Of a stretch of 5,514 bases of DNA, positions 1 through 5,514 are shown piece after piece. The notes beneath the pieces were generated by a model. It saw only the letters and a program-made list of their open reading frames with translations. It made no database searches and was not told the DNA's origin. This DNA is from an uncultured beta proteobacterium (lineage in GTDB: Bacteria > Pseudomonadota > Gammaproteobacteria > Burkholderiales > Burkholderiaceae). The translations under genes and the position numbers were made by a program. Position 1 is the first letter of the stretch. Every line of letters starts with the position of its first letter. Location of the stretch: the NCBI GenBank assembly GCA_903909925.1, contig CAIVXR010000217.1, positions 1 to 5,514 of the forward strand. The letters run 5' to 3'.

Positions 1-57
1 CTCCTCGATATAACGCTCGATGAGGGTTTTTAGTAAAGCGCGGGAACGTTCATCCAT
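1..57 (-). CDS. hrcA: HrcA heat-inducible transcription repressor, N-terminal fragment
   Basis: Only the first 19 codons are in the window, and the gene runs off the left edge. Reading leftwards from the ATG at 57-55 gives MDERSRALLKTLIERYIEE, which matches the remembered start of betaproteobacterial HrcA: a short MDER lead, then the first helix of the winged-helix DNA-binding domain (ALLKTLIERYI). In the family, HrcA is a cytoplasmic dimer that binds the CIRCE inverted repeat and represses chaperone operons such as groESL, and its folding depends on GroEL. The gene is divergent from nadK, and their start codons are 37 bp apart. No purine-rich Shine-Dalgarno sequence stands just upstream of its ATG, because the strand there reads as a pyrimidine-rich stretch. 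No CIRCE element is visible at its start. The call rests on a short but characteristic peptide plus the hrcA-nadK neighbourhood. Confidence 0.9.
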   Translation of the reverse strand, partial: MDERSRALLKTLIERYIEE

Positions 58-94
58 GGTGGAAGGGATTTTATGCCTATGGTTTAATCGTTAT
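58..94. promoter_or_regulatory. Compact divergent hrcA/nadK start region
   Basis: This is the 37-bp gap between the two divergent start codons. It is too short for two back-to-back promoters, so at least one promoter must lie inside the opposite gene. Candidate -10-like hexamers are TATAAC at 9-14 (plus strand, inside hrcA, for nadK) and TATAAC read on the minus strand from 95 to 90 (for hrcA, touching the nadK start codon). Neither has a good -35 partner: the first would need bases left of the window, and the second faces GGAATT at the expected distance. The regulatory role follows from the geometry, and the exact elements are weak guesses. Confidence 0.4.
61..68 (+). promoter_or_regulatory. 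Shine-Dalgarno-like GGAAGGGA serving a mini-ORF or nadK
   Basis: This purine run resembles a ribosome binding site. It is 26 nt from the nadK ATG at 95, too far for normal use. It is well placed instead for ATG 73 (4 nt away) or ATG 79 (10 nt away), which are in frame with each other but not with nadK. They encode only MPMV before TAA at 85-87. Either ribosomes load here and reinitiate at 95, or the match is chance. No ATG, GTG or TTG in the nadK frame lies at the right distance from it. Confidence 0.3.
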
Positions 95-1000
95 ATGTTA
101 AGCCCATCCCCCAATTCCTCCAAGAAGGCATTTAGCCGGGTTGCGCTCGTCGGCAAATTTCAGGCTGATGGTATTGGAGAACGCCTTAAACACCTTGCTA
201 AACTGGTCTCAGACCTGGGTTGTGAGGTTTTTATTGAGTCTGATACTGCCTCCCATCTTGGCTTAAAAGGCTATCCCACTAAAGCCCCTCAAGACTTTTC
301 CGGAGCAATTGACCTCGTAGTTGTCTTGGGTGGCGATGGAACCATGTTGGGCATTGCCCGTCAATTAGCTGGCAGCAATGTCCCTCTCGTAGGGATCAAT
401 ATGGGTCGACTCGGCTATATGACAGATATTCCCATTCAGTCTGTAGAGGACATCCTACCCAAAATCATCGCTGGCGAATATGAATCTGATACACGGACAT
501 TGCTTGATGCTGTCGTCATTCGTAATGGCAAAGAAATTAATCGCGCATTAGCACTCAATGATGTGGTCGTGAACCGCTCCGCTATTTCAGGGATGGTAGA
601 ACTGGCCGTGCATGTTAATGGCTCTTTTATGTACAACCAACGTTCTGACGGTTTGATTGTCTCTACTCCGACTGGCTCAACTGCCTATGCCCTATCTGCC
701 GGAGGCCCCATTTTGCATCCCTTCGTTCCAGGCATTTTGCTTGTTCCAATTGCCCCTCATTCCCTTTCCAACCGGCCGATTGTCCTGCCACAAGATAGTG
801 TGACGGTGATTGAGGTAGTGAATGGACTTCAAGTCATTGTTAATTTTGATATGCAATCACAAACTAACTTACAGAACGGTGACAAGATCCAAGTGCGTCA
901 ATCTGATAAAACAGTTGCCCTTTTACACCCCAGCAATCACAGCGACTACAAAACTTTGCGTGAGAAATTGCATTGGAATGAATACCCATCGACTTTTTGA
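95..1000 (+). CDS. nadK: NAD kinase (ATP:NAD 2'-phosphotransferase)
   Basis: NadK phosphorylates the 2'-hydroxyl of NAD's adenosine ribose to make NADP in the cytoplasm, the only known route to NADP in most bacteria. Using the ATG at 95 the protein has 301 residues, usual for the family (about 290-305). The sequence shows the N-terminal Rossmann-like strand (VALVGKF), the diagnostic GGDGT motif at residues 79-83 with the catalytic-type Asp81, GINMGRLGYMTD at 100-111, the NAD-contacting Asn-Asp pair at 155-156, and the glycine-rich TPTGSTAY at 191-198 leading the C-terminal beta domain. The frame stays open further upstream to an ATG at 20, but that extension lies antisense to hrcA and looks unlike NadK, so 95 was chosen. 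The ATG at 56 is the only other serious alternative. There is no Shine-Dalgarno sequence directly before 95. The gene is likely cotranscribed with recN. Confidence 0.97.
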   Translation: MLSPSPNSSKKAFSRVALVGKFQADGIGERLKHLAKLVSDLGCEVFIESDTASHLGLKGYPTKAPQDFSGAIDLVVVLGGDGTMLGIARQLAGSNVPLVGINMGRLGYMTDIPIQSVEDILPKIIAGEYESDTRTLLDAVVIRNGKEINRALALNDVVVNRSAISGMVELAVHVNGSFMYNQRSDGLIVSTPTGSTAYALSAGGPILHPFVPGILLVPIAPHSLSNRPIVLPQDSVTVIEVVNGLQVIVNFDMQSQTNLQNGDKIQVRQSDKTVALLHPSNHSDYKTLREKLHWNEYPSTF

Positions 1001-1023
1001 TGTCGAGTTCTTTGCTACGCTAA
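1000..1023 (+). other. Mini-ORF bridging nadK and recN (possible translational relay)
   Basis: The nadK stop and a new ATG overlap as TGATG at 998-1002, an arrangement typical of translational coupling. The ATG at 1000 opens seven codons (MSSSLLR) ending in TAA at 1021-1023, three bases before the recN ATG at 1027. The recN start itself has no Shine-Dalgarno sequence. Ribosomes finishing nadK could restart here and again at recN. This is inference from layout only, and a chance ATG with a nearby stop is just as plausible. No functional peptide is claimed. Confidence 0.2.
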
Positions 1024-1026
1024 TAC

Positions 1027-2697
1027 ATGCTTCAAACTATCTCACTTCGTGATTTTGTCATTGTCGATCAGCTTGAGCTAGACTTCTCGGCTGGCTTTAC
1101 TGTCCTCACCGGTGAAACTGGTGCTGGCAAATCTATTCTTCTTGATGCCCTCAGTCTAGTTTTAGGAGAGCGTGCTGACAGCAGCCAAATTCGGGAAGGT
1201 TCTAATCGTGCAGAAATCTCCGCCCTCTTTCGAATTGACCCAGAGCTAATTAAATCTTTTGGCCAATGGCTAGATGAGCAGGGATTTCCTGTGGGGGATG
1301 ACGGCCAAAGCCTCTTACTCAAAAGAACTGTAGAAAGTGGTGGCAGAAGTCGCGCCTTTATTAATGGCAGTGTTGCCACTTTGGCCCAATTGCGCGAGGC
1401 AGGCGATCAATTAGTAGATATTCATGGGCAACATGCACACCAACTATTGTTAAAGGGTGGTGCCCAACGCGAATTACTGGATCGTCATGCTGGCTTATTG
1501 CCTCTGGCTACTGAAGTAGCAAAAGCATTCAAAACTCTAAATGATTCTCGCCGTCGCTTAGAGCAAGCAGAAAATGCAGGGCAAGATATTGAGCGTGAAC
1601 GTGAGCGCTTAGAGTGGCAGCTTGAAGAGTTAACTGAACTATCCCCCCAAGAAAATGAATGGGCCAATATTCAAGGTGAGCATGTGCGACTTGCCAATGG
1701 CGCCAAAATTATTGGTGGCTGCCAAGAGGCTATTGAAGTCTTAAGCGACGCCGATAACTCCATTGAATCAAGCCTGACCAAGGTTTGCAGCACTATCGGC
1801 GCATTGGCAGAACATGACCCAGCTCTTGGCAATATTAGCGAAGCCCTTGAATCTGCACAAATTCAATTAGATGAAGCAATTCATAGCCTTAATCGATACT
1901 TGCAAAAAGTAGATCTTGACCCTGCGCGGCTAGCACAAATTGAAGAGCGTATGCAAGCGCTACATGGCACTGCTCGCAAATACCGTACTGAGGCAGATGC
2001 GCTACCCGCGCTTCTTTTAGAAACTAGCGAGCGCTTAGAAGCCCTCACAGCGTCACAAAATATTGAGGCCTTACGTGAGAAAGTGAAGCAAGAAGAGCTT
2101 ACTTATCTCAAACTTGCAAAACAACTCTCACAAAAACGTGGGAGTGCTGCATCTGAACTAGGAAAATTAGTGACAGATGCAATGCAAACTCTTTCCATGG
2201 CAGGCGGAAGACTAGAAATCGCCTTAACGCCACTAAACGAAGGCGGCTCACATGGCTTGGAGCAAATCGAATTCTTGGTTGCGGGGCATGCTGGCAGTAC
2301 ACCACGTTCCTTAGCCAAGGTTGCCTCTGGGGGTGAGCTGGCTCGAATCAGTCTAGCAATTAGCGTGATCACTAGCAAAGCATCGTTTACGCCCACCTTA
2401 ATATTTGATGAAGTAGATGCAGGTATTGGTGGCGCTGTCGCAGAAACTGTTGGTAAGTTATTGCATCAACTAGGGCAATCCCATCAAATCTTATGCGTGA
2501 CACACCTTCCACAAGTTGCCGCCCAAGGAAATCATCATCTCAAAGTCAGCAAATCACAGAGTGGCGATAAAACAATCTCTCAAGTAGAACCTTTAGCTAG
2601 AGCAGAACGCGTCGAAGAAGTAGCGCGTATGTTAGGTGGCGCAACGATCACCGATACTACCCGCCGCCATGCCCGCGAATTACTTGAGCAAAGTTAA
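1027..2697 (+). CDS. recN: DNA repair protein RecN (SMC-like ATPase)
   Basis: RecN is a cytoplasmic SMC-family ATPase recruited to DNA double-strand breaks, where it helps hold DNA ends or sister chromatids together during RecA-dependent repair. The 556 residues match the usual family length (about 550). In order: an N-terminal head with the ABC-type start LRDFVIVDQLELDF and Walker A GETGAGKS (residues 29-36); the family-typical DIHGQHAHQ (131-139); a helical, charge-rich coiled-coil arm (about 160-375, with an ERERERLE stretch near 189); then the C-terminal head half with the ABC signature ASGGELAR (433-440), Walker B LIFDEVDAGIGG (458-469; Asp461, Glu462) and the VTHLPQVAA histidine loop (491-499; His493). 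All ATPase motifs are intact. The ATG at 1027 is chosen because the protein starts just as the family does (MLQTISLRDF). RecN is SOS-induced in enterobacteria, but no LexA box (CTGT-N8-ACAG) is visible upstream here. Its partner is probably nadK, 26 bp away. Confidence 0.97.
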   Translation: MLQTISLRDFVIVDQLELDFSAGFTVLTGETGAGKSILLDALSLVLGERADSSQIREGSNRAEISALFRIDPELIKSFGQWLDEQGFPVGDDGQSLLLKRTVESGGRSRAFINGSVATLAQLREAGDQLVDIHGQHAHQLLLKGGAQRELLDRHAGLLPLATEVAKAFKTLNDSRRRLEQAENAGQDIERERERLEWQLEELTELSPQENEWANIQGEHVRLANGAKIIGGCQEAIEVLSDADNSIESSLTKVCSTIGALAEHDPALGNISEALESAQIQLDEAIHSLNRYLQKVDLDPARLAQIEERMQALHGTARKYRTEADALPALLLETSERLEALTASQNIEALREKVKQEELTYLKLAKQLSQKRGSAASELGKLVTDAMQTLSMAGGRLEIALTPLNEGGSHGLEQIEFLVAGHAGSTPRSLAKVASGGELARISLAISVITSKASFTPTLIFDEVDAGIGGAVAETVGKLLHQLGQSHQILCVTHLPQVAAQGNHHLKVSKSQSGDKTISQVEPLARAERVEEVARMLGGATITDTTRRHARELLEQS

Positions 2698-2708
2698 AGC
2701 TTGCTAAG
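2683..2708. terminator. Imperfect hairpin across the recN/glnE convergent ends
   Basis: The arms 2683-2693 and 2700-2708 pair through nine base pairs with two single-base bulges (G2686 and A2692) around the six-base loop 2694-2699. The hairpin covers the recN stop, the 6-bp gap and the glnE stop (TAG read from 2706 to 2704), so it could serve both converging transcripts. The stem is AU-rich and no T run follows on either strand, so it is not a standard intrinsic terminator. It is offered as the only visible candidate at a junction where some terminator is expected. Confidence 0.25.
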
Positions 2709-5514
2709 TATTGGATGGTGCTTGAAAGATTTTTAGCCAGAGCGCCATAACAGCAGCTCTAGCAGTAGCCAATTCAGGCTCATTTGTAAGATTGATACGT
2801 GTTTTTTCTGCCCCATCTAAACGCAGTCGATGTTGACGCGACCTCAATAGACGATATGCATTACCAACGGAATCGGCAATTTTTTGATCAATCAAATTCA
2901 CTTCTCCAGCGATACGGAGCAAAGCGATATTACCGAGATTGCCAATCAGCCGTGGATGTTGATGCGAGTAAGCCAAAACTAAGAACTGCACCATAAATTC
3001 AATATCCACCATACCGCCAGAGTCGTGCTTTAAATCAAATTCGGTACTGGCATTGGGATGGCCCGCATGTACTTTACGACGCATCTCTAAAATTTCAGCG
3101 CGAAGCTGGTCAATATTACGTTGCTGACTTAATACTTCTGAACGCACAAGATCAAACTCCGAACCTACGGCTAAATTACCTGCAGAGAAACGCGCCCTGG
3201 TTAAAGCTTGATGCTCCCAAACCCAGGCAGCGTTATCACCCTCACGCATTTGATACTTTTTAAAAGCCTCCGCATTAGTCACTAAAAATCCAGCCGACCC
3301 ATTCGGACGAAGCCGTGTATCAATTTCGAATAAGCTGCCAGCAGAGGTGAAAGAAGTTAACCAGTTGATCATGCGTTTAGCTAACAGTGCGTAGACTTCT
3401 TGAGCAGCATAGTCAGACTCTGCTGATTGATATAAAAAGACTAAGTCAAGATCAGAAGCGTACCCAAGCTCCTTGCCGCCTAACTTGCCATAAGAAATAA
3501 TTGCAAACGGCGCAAGCAAATCTTTAGCTAAGCCAAACTTCTGCGCTACACCAGGCCACACCCGCTCAAAGGTAGCCTGCAGTATCAAATCTGCCAGAGC
3601 AGATAGGTGGTCGCTCACCTTTTCAAGGGCGAGAGGCTTATCAACGCCAATTCCAAGATCAGCTAAAAGCGTAATAAATGTCTCGGTATGGTGAGTTACA
3701 CGCAGAATATCCATAGCCTGCTCAGAGCTTTCGCCATCGGCCATGACATCATCAAGACGCATGTTCAGATTCGCTTTTACTTCTTGCCAATACTCTTCAG
3801 GCTTTTCAATTAAAGCCTTCTCAGTTCCTGAATTTAACAAGTGATCTAATAAATGCGGGTGTCGCGTAAGATACTGCGCACCCCATTGAGATGCTTTAAG
3901 CAAATTCAATACATTCGCAAGTGCTCTTGGATATTCCGCCAAGATTGATAAGTAGGCACTACGTCTTACAATTGCCTCCAGTAAATCAAAAAAACGTAAT
4001 AAGGTTTGATCAGCATGAGTTTGATCATTTCCTGCATGCTGCAAACTTTCTGCAGCTTTGCGCATCAAATTACCAAAGATAAGTCGACTCTTCTCAGGTA
4101 ATTGTTTTTGCTTAGGGCTATCAACCCATCCACTCCAACGCACAAGCGTTTGTGGGAAATGCTGTCCATTCGGTTCCCAGCTCAAATCTAAAGGAACGAG
4201 CTCTAGTCTAGAGCTGCCATCGAGTAAGAAAGCTTTTTCAAAAAGGCATGCAACATGATTTTGGTGATGATCTAACTCGGCTATAAAAGATTCATTAGTC
4301 TGGCCCTGCTCTTCACCTGCTATTGAGATTGCCAAACGTGAGCGAGCCAACTCATCATCTGGTAGGTAATGAGTTTGTTGATCATCCCAGACTTGAATGC
4401 GATGCTCTAAGCGTCTTAAGAAGATATAAGCTGCTTTTAAGACATCGATTTCCTCTGCCGGCAAGATTCCTTGCTGCCCAATCAGCGTGAGAACTTCTAA
4501 AGTAGGGCGCACTCTCAGGCGAGGGTCTGTACCACCTCGCATCAACTGAAACATTTGCGCCAGGAATTCAATCTCCCGAATACCACCACGGCCTAACTTA
4601 ATATCGCGTGAGCGACCCTGATGGCCAGCGGATCGTTTATCAGCCTCATGTTGAATCTGCGCATGCAAATCTCGAATAGAGGCAATCACACCATAATCTA
4701 AATGTCGTCTGTAAACAAATGGACGAATCAGTTGATCCAATTCGTTTGCACAGTAAATGTGCTCTGGTGATCCGGGCAGAGGCGCAATCAAGCGGCCTTT
4801 AATCCAGGCATACCGCTCCCACTCTCTGCCCTGAACTAAAAGATATTCTTCAAGCATGTCTAAGCTACATAACAATGGTCCAGAATCGCCGTTCGGACGC
4901 AAACGCATATCTACTCGAAAAACAAAACCATTTTCATCGTGCTCAGCCAGGAGCTTAATTAAACGTTTGCCCATGCGAGAAAACCATTCATGGTTTGAAA
5001 GACTTTTAGGTCCACCTATCGTCTCACCCTCATGCTCATACAAGAAAATTAAATCAATATCTGATGAGAGGTTTAATTCAAGTCCGCCTAATTTACCCAT
5101 ACCAACAACCATCAAAGGCATTTCAGCATTATTTGGTTTACTCCATGGAAGCCCGAACCGCTTATTCAAGTCTTCGCGAATATAGGCAATAGAATCTGCC
5201 ACGGCCAACTCGGCGAAATGACTTAGACCCCAAGTCACCTCATCTAGAGTTGCCATCCCATTGAGATCCCGAAATGCTATCCAAATCATTAAGCGCTGTC
5301 TGGCCAGCCGTAAATTGGCCATAAATTGCGCTTCATCTAGCACAGACGCCTGCTCTGCAACCCCGCTATTTTTTAATAAATCCTGGATGCCCTGAAGATC
5401 AACTTTTTTCTGACCGTAAGACCTTAACCACTCAACCCAATCAGGGCGAGCATTGAGCCACCGCCGCGCATAGGTGGAATGCTGCTCTAAAAACGTAATT
5501 TGCCGAGAAAAATC
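2704..5514 (-). CDS. glnE: Bifunctional glutamine synthetase adenylyltransferase / adenylyl-removing enzyme, 5' end missing
   Basis: GlnE adjusts nitrogen assimilation by adding AMP to a tyrosine of glutamine synthetase (switching it off) and removing it by phosphorolysis, steered by PII protein and glutamine. The frame is open to the window edge, giving 936 visible residues. The E. coli enzyme has about 946, and alignment of the first active-site motif suggests roughly 20 residues are missing. Numbering from the edge, the N-terminal deadenylylation domain shows GMGKLGG (138-144), SSDIDLIF (150-157; metal-binding Asp152 and Asp154), VDMRLRP (201-207) and LGRGGIREIEF (307-317). After a helical, less conserved middle, the C-terminal adenylylation domain repeats the pattern: SYGKLGG (674-680), ASDLDLVF (686-693; Asp688 and Asp690), IDTRLRPNG (731-739), WEHQALTRAR (766-775) and DSGGMVDIEF (831-840). 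Both active sites look intact. A GTG at 5343 is internal (within ASVLDEAQF), not the start, because upstream codons continue with family-like sequence (ARRWLNARPDWVEWL). It converges on recN with a 6-bp gap. Confidence 0.97.
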   Translation of the reverse strand, partial: DFSRQITFLEQHSTYARRWLNARPDWVEWLRSYGQKKVDLQGIQDLLKNSGVAEQASVLDEAQFMANLRLARQRLMIWIAFRDLNGMATLDEVTWGLSHFAELAVADSIAYIREDLNKRFGLPWSKPNNAEMPLMVVGMGKLGGLELNLSSDIDLIFLYEHEGETIGGPKSLSNHEWFSRMGKRLIKLLAEHDENGFVFRVDMRLRPNGDSGPLLCSLDMLEEYLLVQGREWERYAWIKGRLIAPLPGSPEHIYCANELDQLIRPFVYRRHLDYGVIASIRDLHAQIQHEADKRSAGHQGRSRDIKLGRGGIREIEFLAQMFQLMRGGTDPRLRVRPTLEVLTLIGQQGILPAEEIDVLKAAYIFLRRLEHRIQVWDDQQTHYLPDDELARSRLAISIAGEEQGQTNESFIAELDHHQNHVACLFEKAFLLDGSSRLELVPLDLSWEPNGQHFPQTLVRWSGWVDSPKQKQLPEKSRLIFGNLMRKAAESLQHAGNDQTHADQTLLRFFDLLEAIVRRSAYLSILAEYPRALANVLNLLKASQWGAQYLTRHPHLLDHLLNSGTEKALIEKPEEYWQEVKANLNMRLDDVMADGESSEQAMDILRVTHHTETFITLLADLGIGVDKPLALEKVSDHLSALADLILQATFERVWPGVAQKFGLAKDLLAPFAIISYGKLGGKELGYASDLDLVFLYQSAESDYAAQEVYALLAKRMINWLTSFTSAGSLFEIDTRLRPNGSAGFLVTNAEAFKKYQMREGDNAAWVWEHQALTRARFSAGNLAVGSEFDLVRSEVLSQQRNIDQLRAEILEMRRKVHAGHPNASTEFDLKHDSGGMVDIEFMVQFLVLAYSHQHPRLIGNLGNIALLRIAGEVNLIDQKIADSVGNAYRLLRSRQHRLRLDGAEKTRINLTNEPELATARAAVMALWLKIFQAPSNT
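4199..4215. repeat. Perfect 17-bp palindrome inside glnE
   Basis: AGCTCTAG, a single central T, then CTAGAGCT: two eight-base arms in perfect inverted orientation. It lies in the codons for a serine-arginine-leucine-glutamate stretch of GlnE's poorly conserved middle region. The palindrome is certain, but any function is unknown. The coding constraint there is probably weak, which allows either chance or a protein-binding site. Confidence 0.6.

Noticed and set aside
20..94. Upstream extension of nadK to the ATG at 20 (25 extra residues)
   Set aside because: The extension is antisense to the hrcA start and resembles nothing at the NadK N-terminus. The ATG at 95 gives the family's usual length.
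548..574. TTAGCACTC, the exact left half of the HrcA operator CIRCE, inside nadK
   Set aside because: CIRCE needs GAGTGCTAA nine bases later. Positions 566-574 read GTCGTGAAC, which does not pair. The bases also encode the conserved Ala-Leu-Asn-Asp stretch of NadK, so this is a chance half-site.
903..914. CTG-N6-CAG upstream of recN as a possible LexA box
   Set aside because: The proteobacterial LexA box has ten bases between CTG and CAG. The spacing here is six, the outer bases do not match, and the site is about 110 bases inside nadK.
822..1052. 76-residue plus-strand ORF spanning the nadK/recN junction
   Set aside because: It overlaps the nadK 3' end and recN 5' end in another frame, shows no recognisable motif, and has a composition typical of a shadow frame.
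1068..1379. 103-residue ORF antisense to the recN Walker A region
   Set aside because: It mirrors a conserved coding stretch, has low-complexity serine, leucine and arginine content, no start signal and no motif.
2830..2970. Two similar segments (GATGTTGACGCGA and GATGTTGATGCGA) about 130 bases apart
   Set aside because: They encode the similar peptides Ser-Arg-Gln-His-Arg and Ser-His-Gln-His-Pro in GlnE. The match is short, in coding sequence and not flanked by further similarity.
4231..4253. A-run/T-run inverted repeat resembling a terminator (minus strand CTTTTTGAAAAAG)
   Set aside because: The arms are separated by one base, too tight to loop as drawn, and the site is mid-gene, encoding Leu-Phe-Glu-Lys-Ala-Phe of GlnE.
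4856..5185. 109-residue plus-strand ORF antisense to glnE's first catalytic domain
   Set aside because: It lies fully inside an intact conserved glnE domain and has no recognisable features. It is explained by glnE codon use.

Overview
This is ordinary bacterial housekeeping chromosome. It holds four protein genes packed with almost no spacing, and no RNA gene, mobile element, CRISPR array or phage sequence was found. The protein signatures, the hrcA / nadK / recN neighbourhood and the moderate base composition suggest a betaproteobacterium of the Burkholderiaceae. A lower-GC member such as Polynucleobacter fits best. This is inferred from remembered family sequences and gene order, not from a search.

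Layout: the left edge carries the first 19 codons of hrcA (heat-shock repressor) on the minus strand. A 37-bp gap separates it from the divergent nadK (NAD kinase, 95-1000, plus strand). After 26 bp comes recN (DNA-repair SMC-like ATPase, 1027-2697, plus strand), probably in the same transcript as nadK. Only 6 bp after recN, the convergent glnE (bifunctional glutamine synthetase adenylyltransferase / adenylyl-removing enzyme) ends. It fills the rest of the window on the minus strand and runs off the right edge, probably lacking only its first couple of dozen codons. Its reading frame stays open from 5343 to the window end, so the gene is not limited to the stretch downstream of the GTG at 5343.

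The genes do not form one pathway. HrcA controls chaperone genes, NadK makes NADP, RecN helps repair double-strand breaks, and GlnE tunes nitrogen assimilation. All visible catalytic motifs are intact and no frameshift was seen.

I did not find a convincing undescribed system. The most interesting details lie at the gene junctions. Neither nadK nor recN has a Shine-Dalgarno sequence at its start, and each is preceded by a tiny ORF ending 3-7 nt upstream. The hrcA/nadK gap is too small to hold two separate promoters. An imperfect hairpin spans the recN/glnE convergent ends. A perfect 8-1-8 palindrome sits in the weakly conserved middle of glnE.
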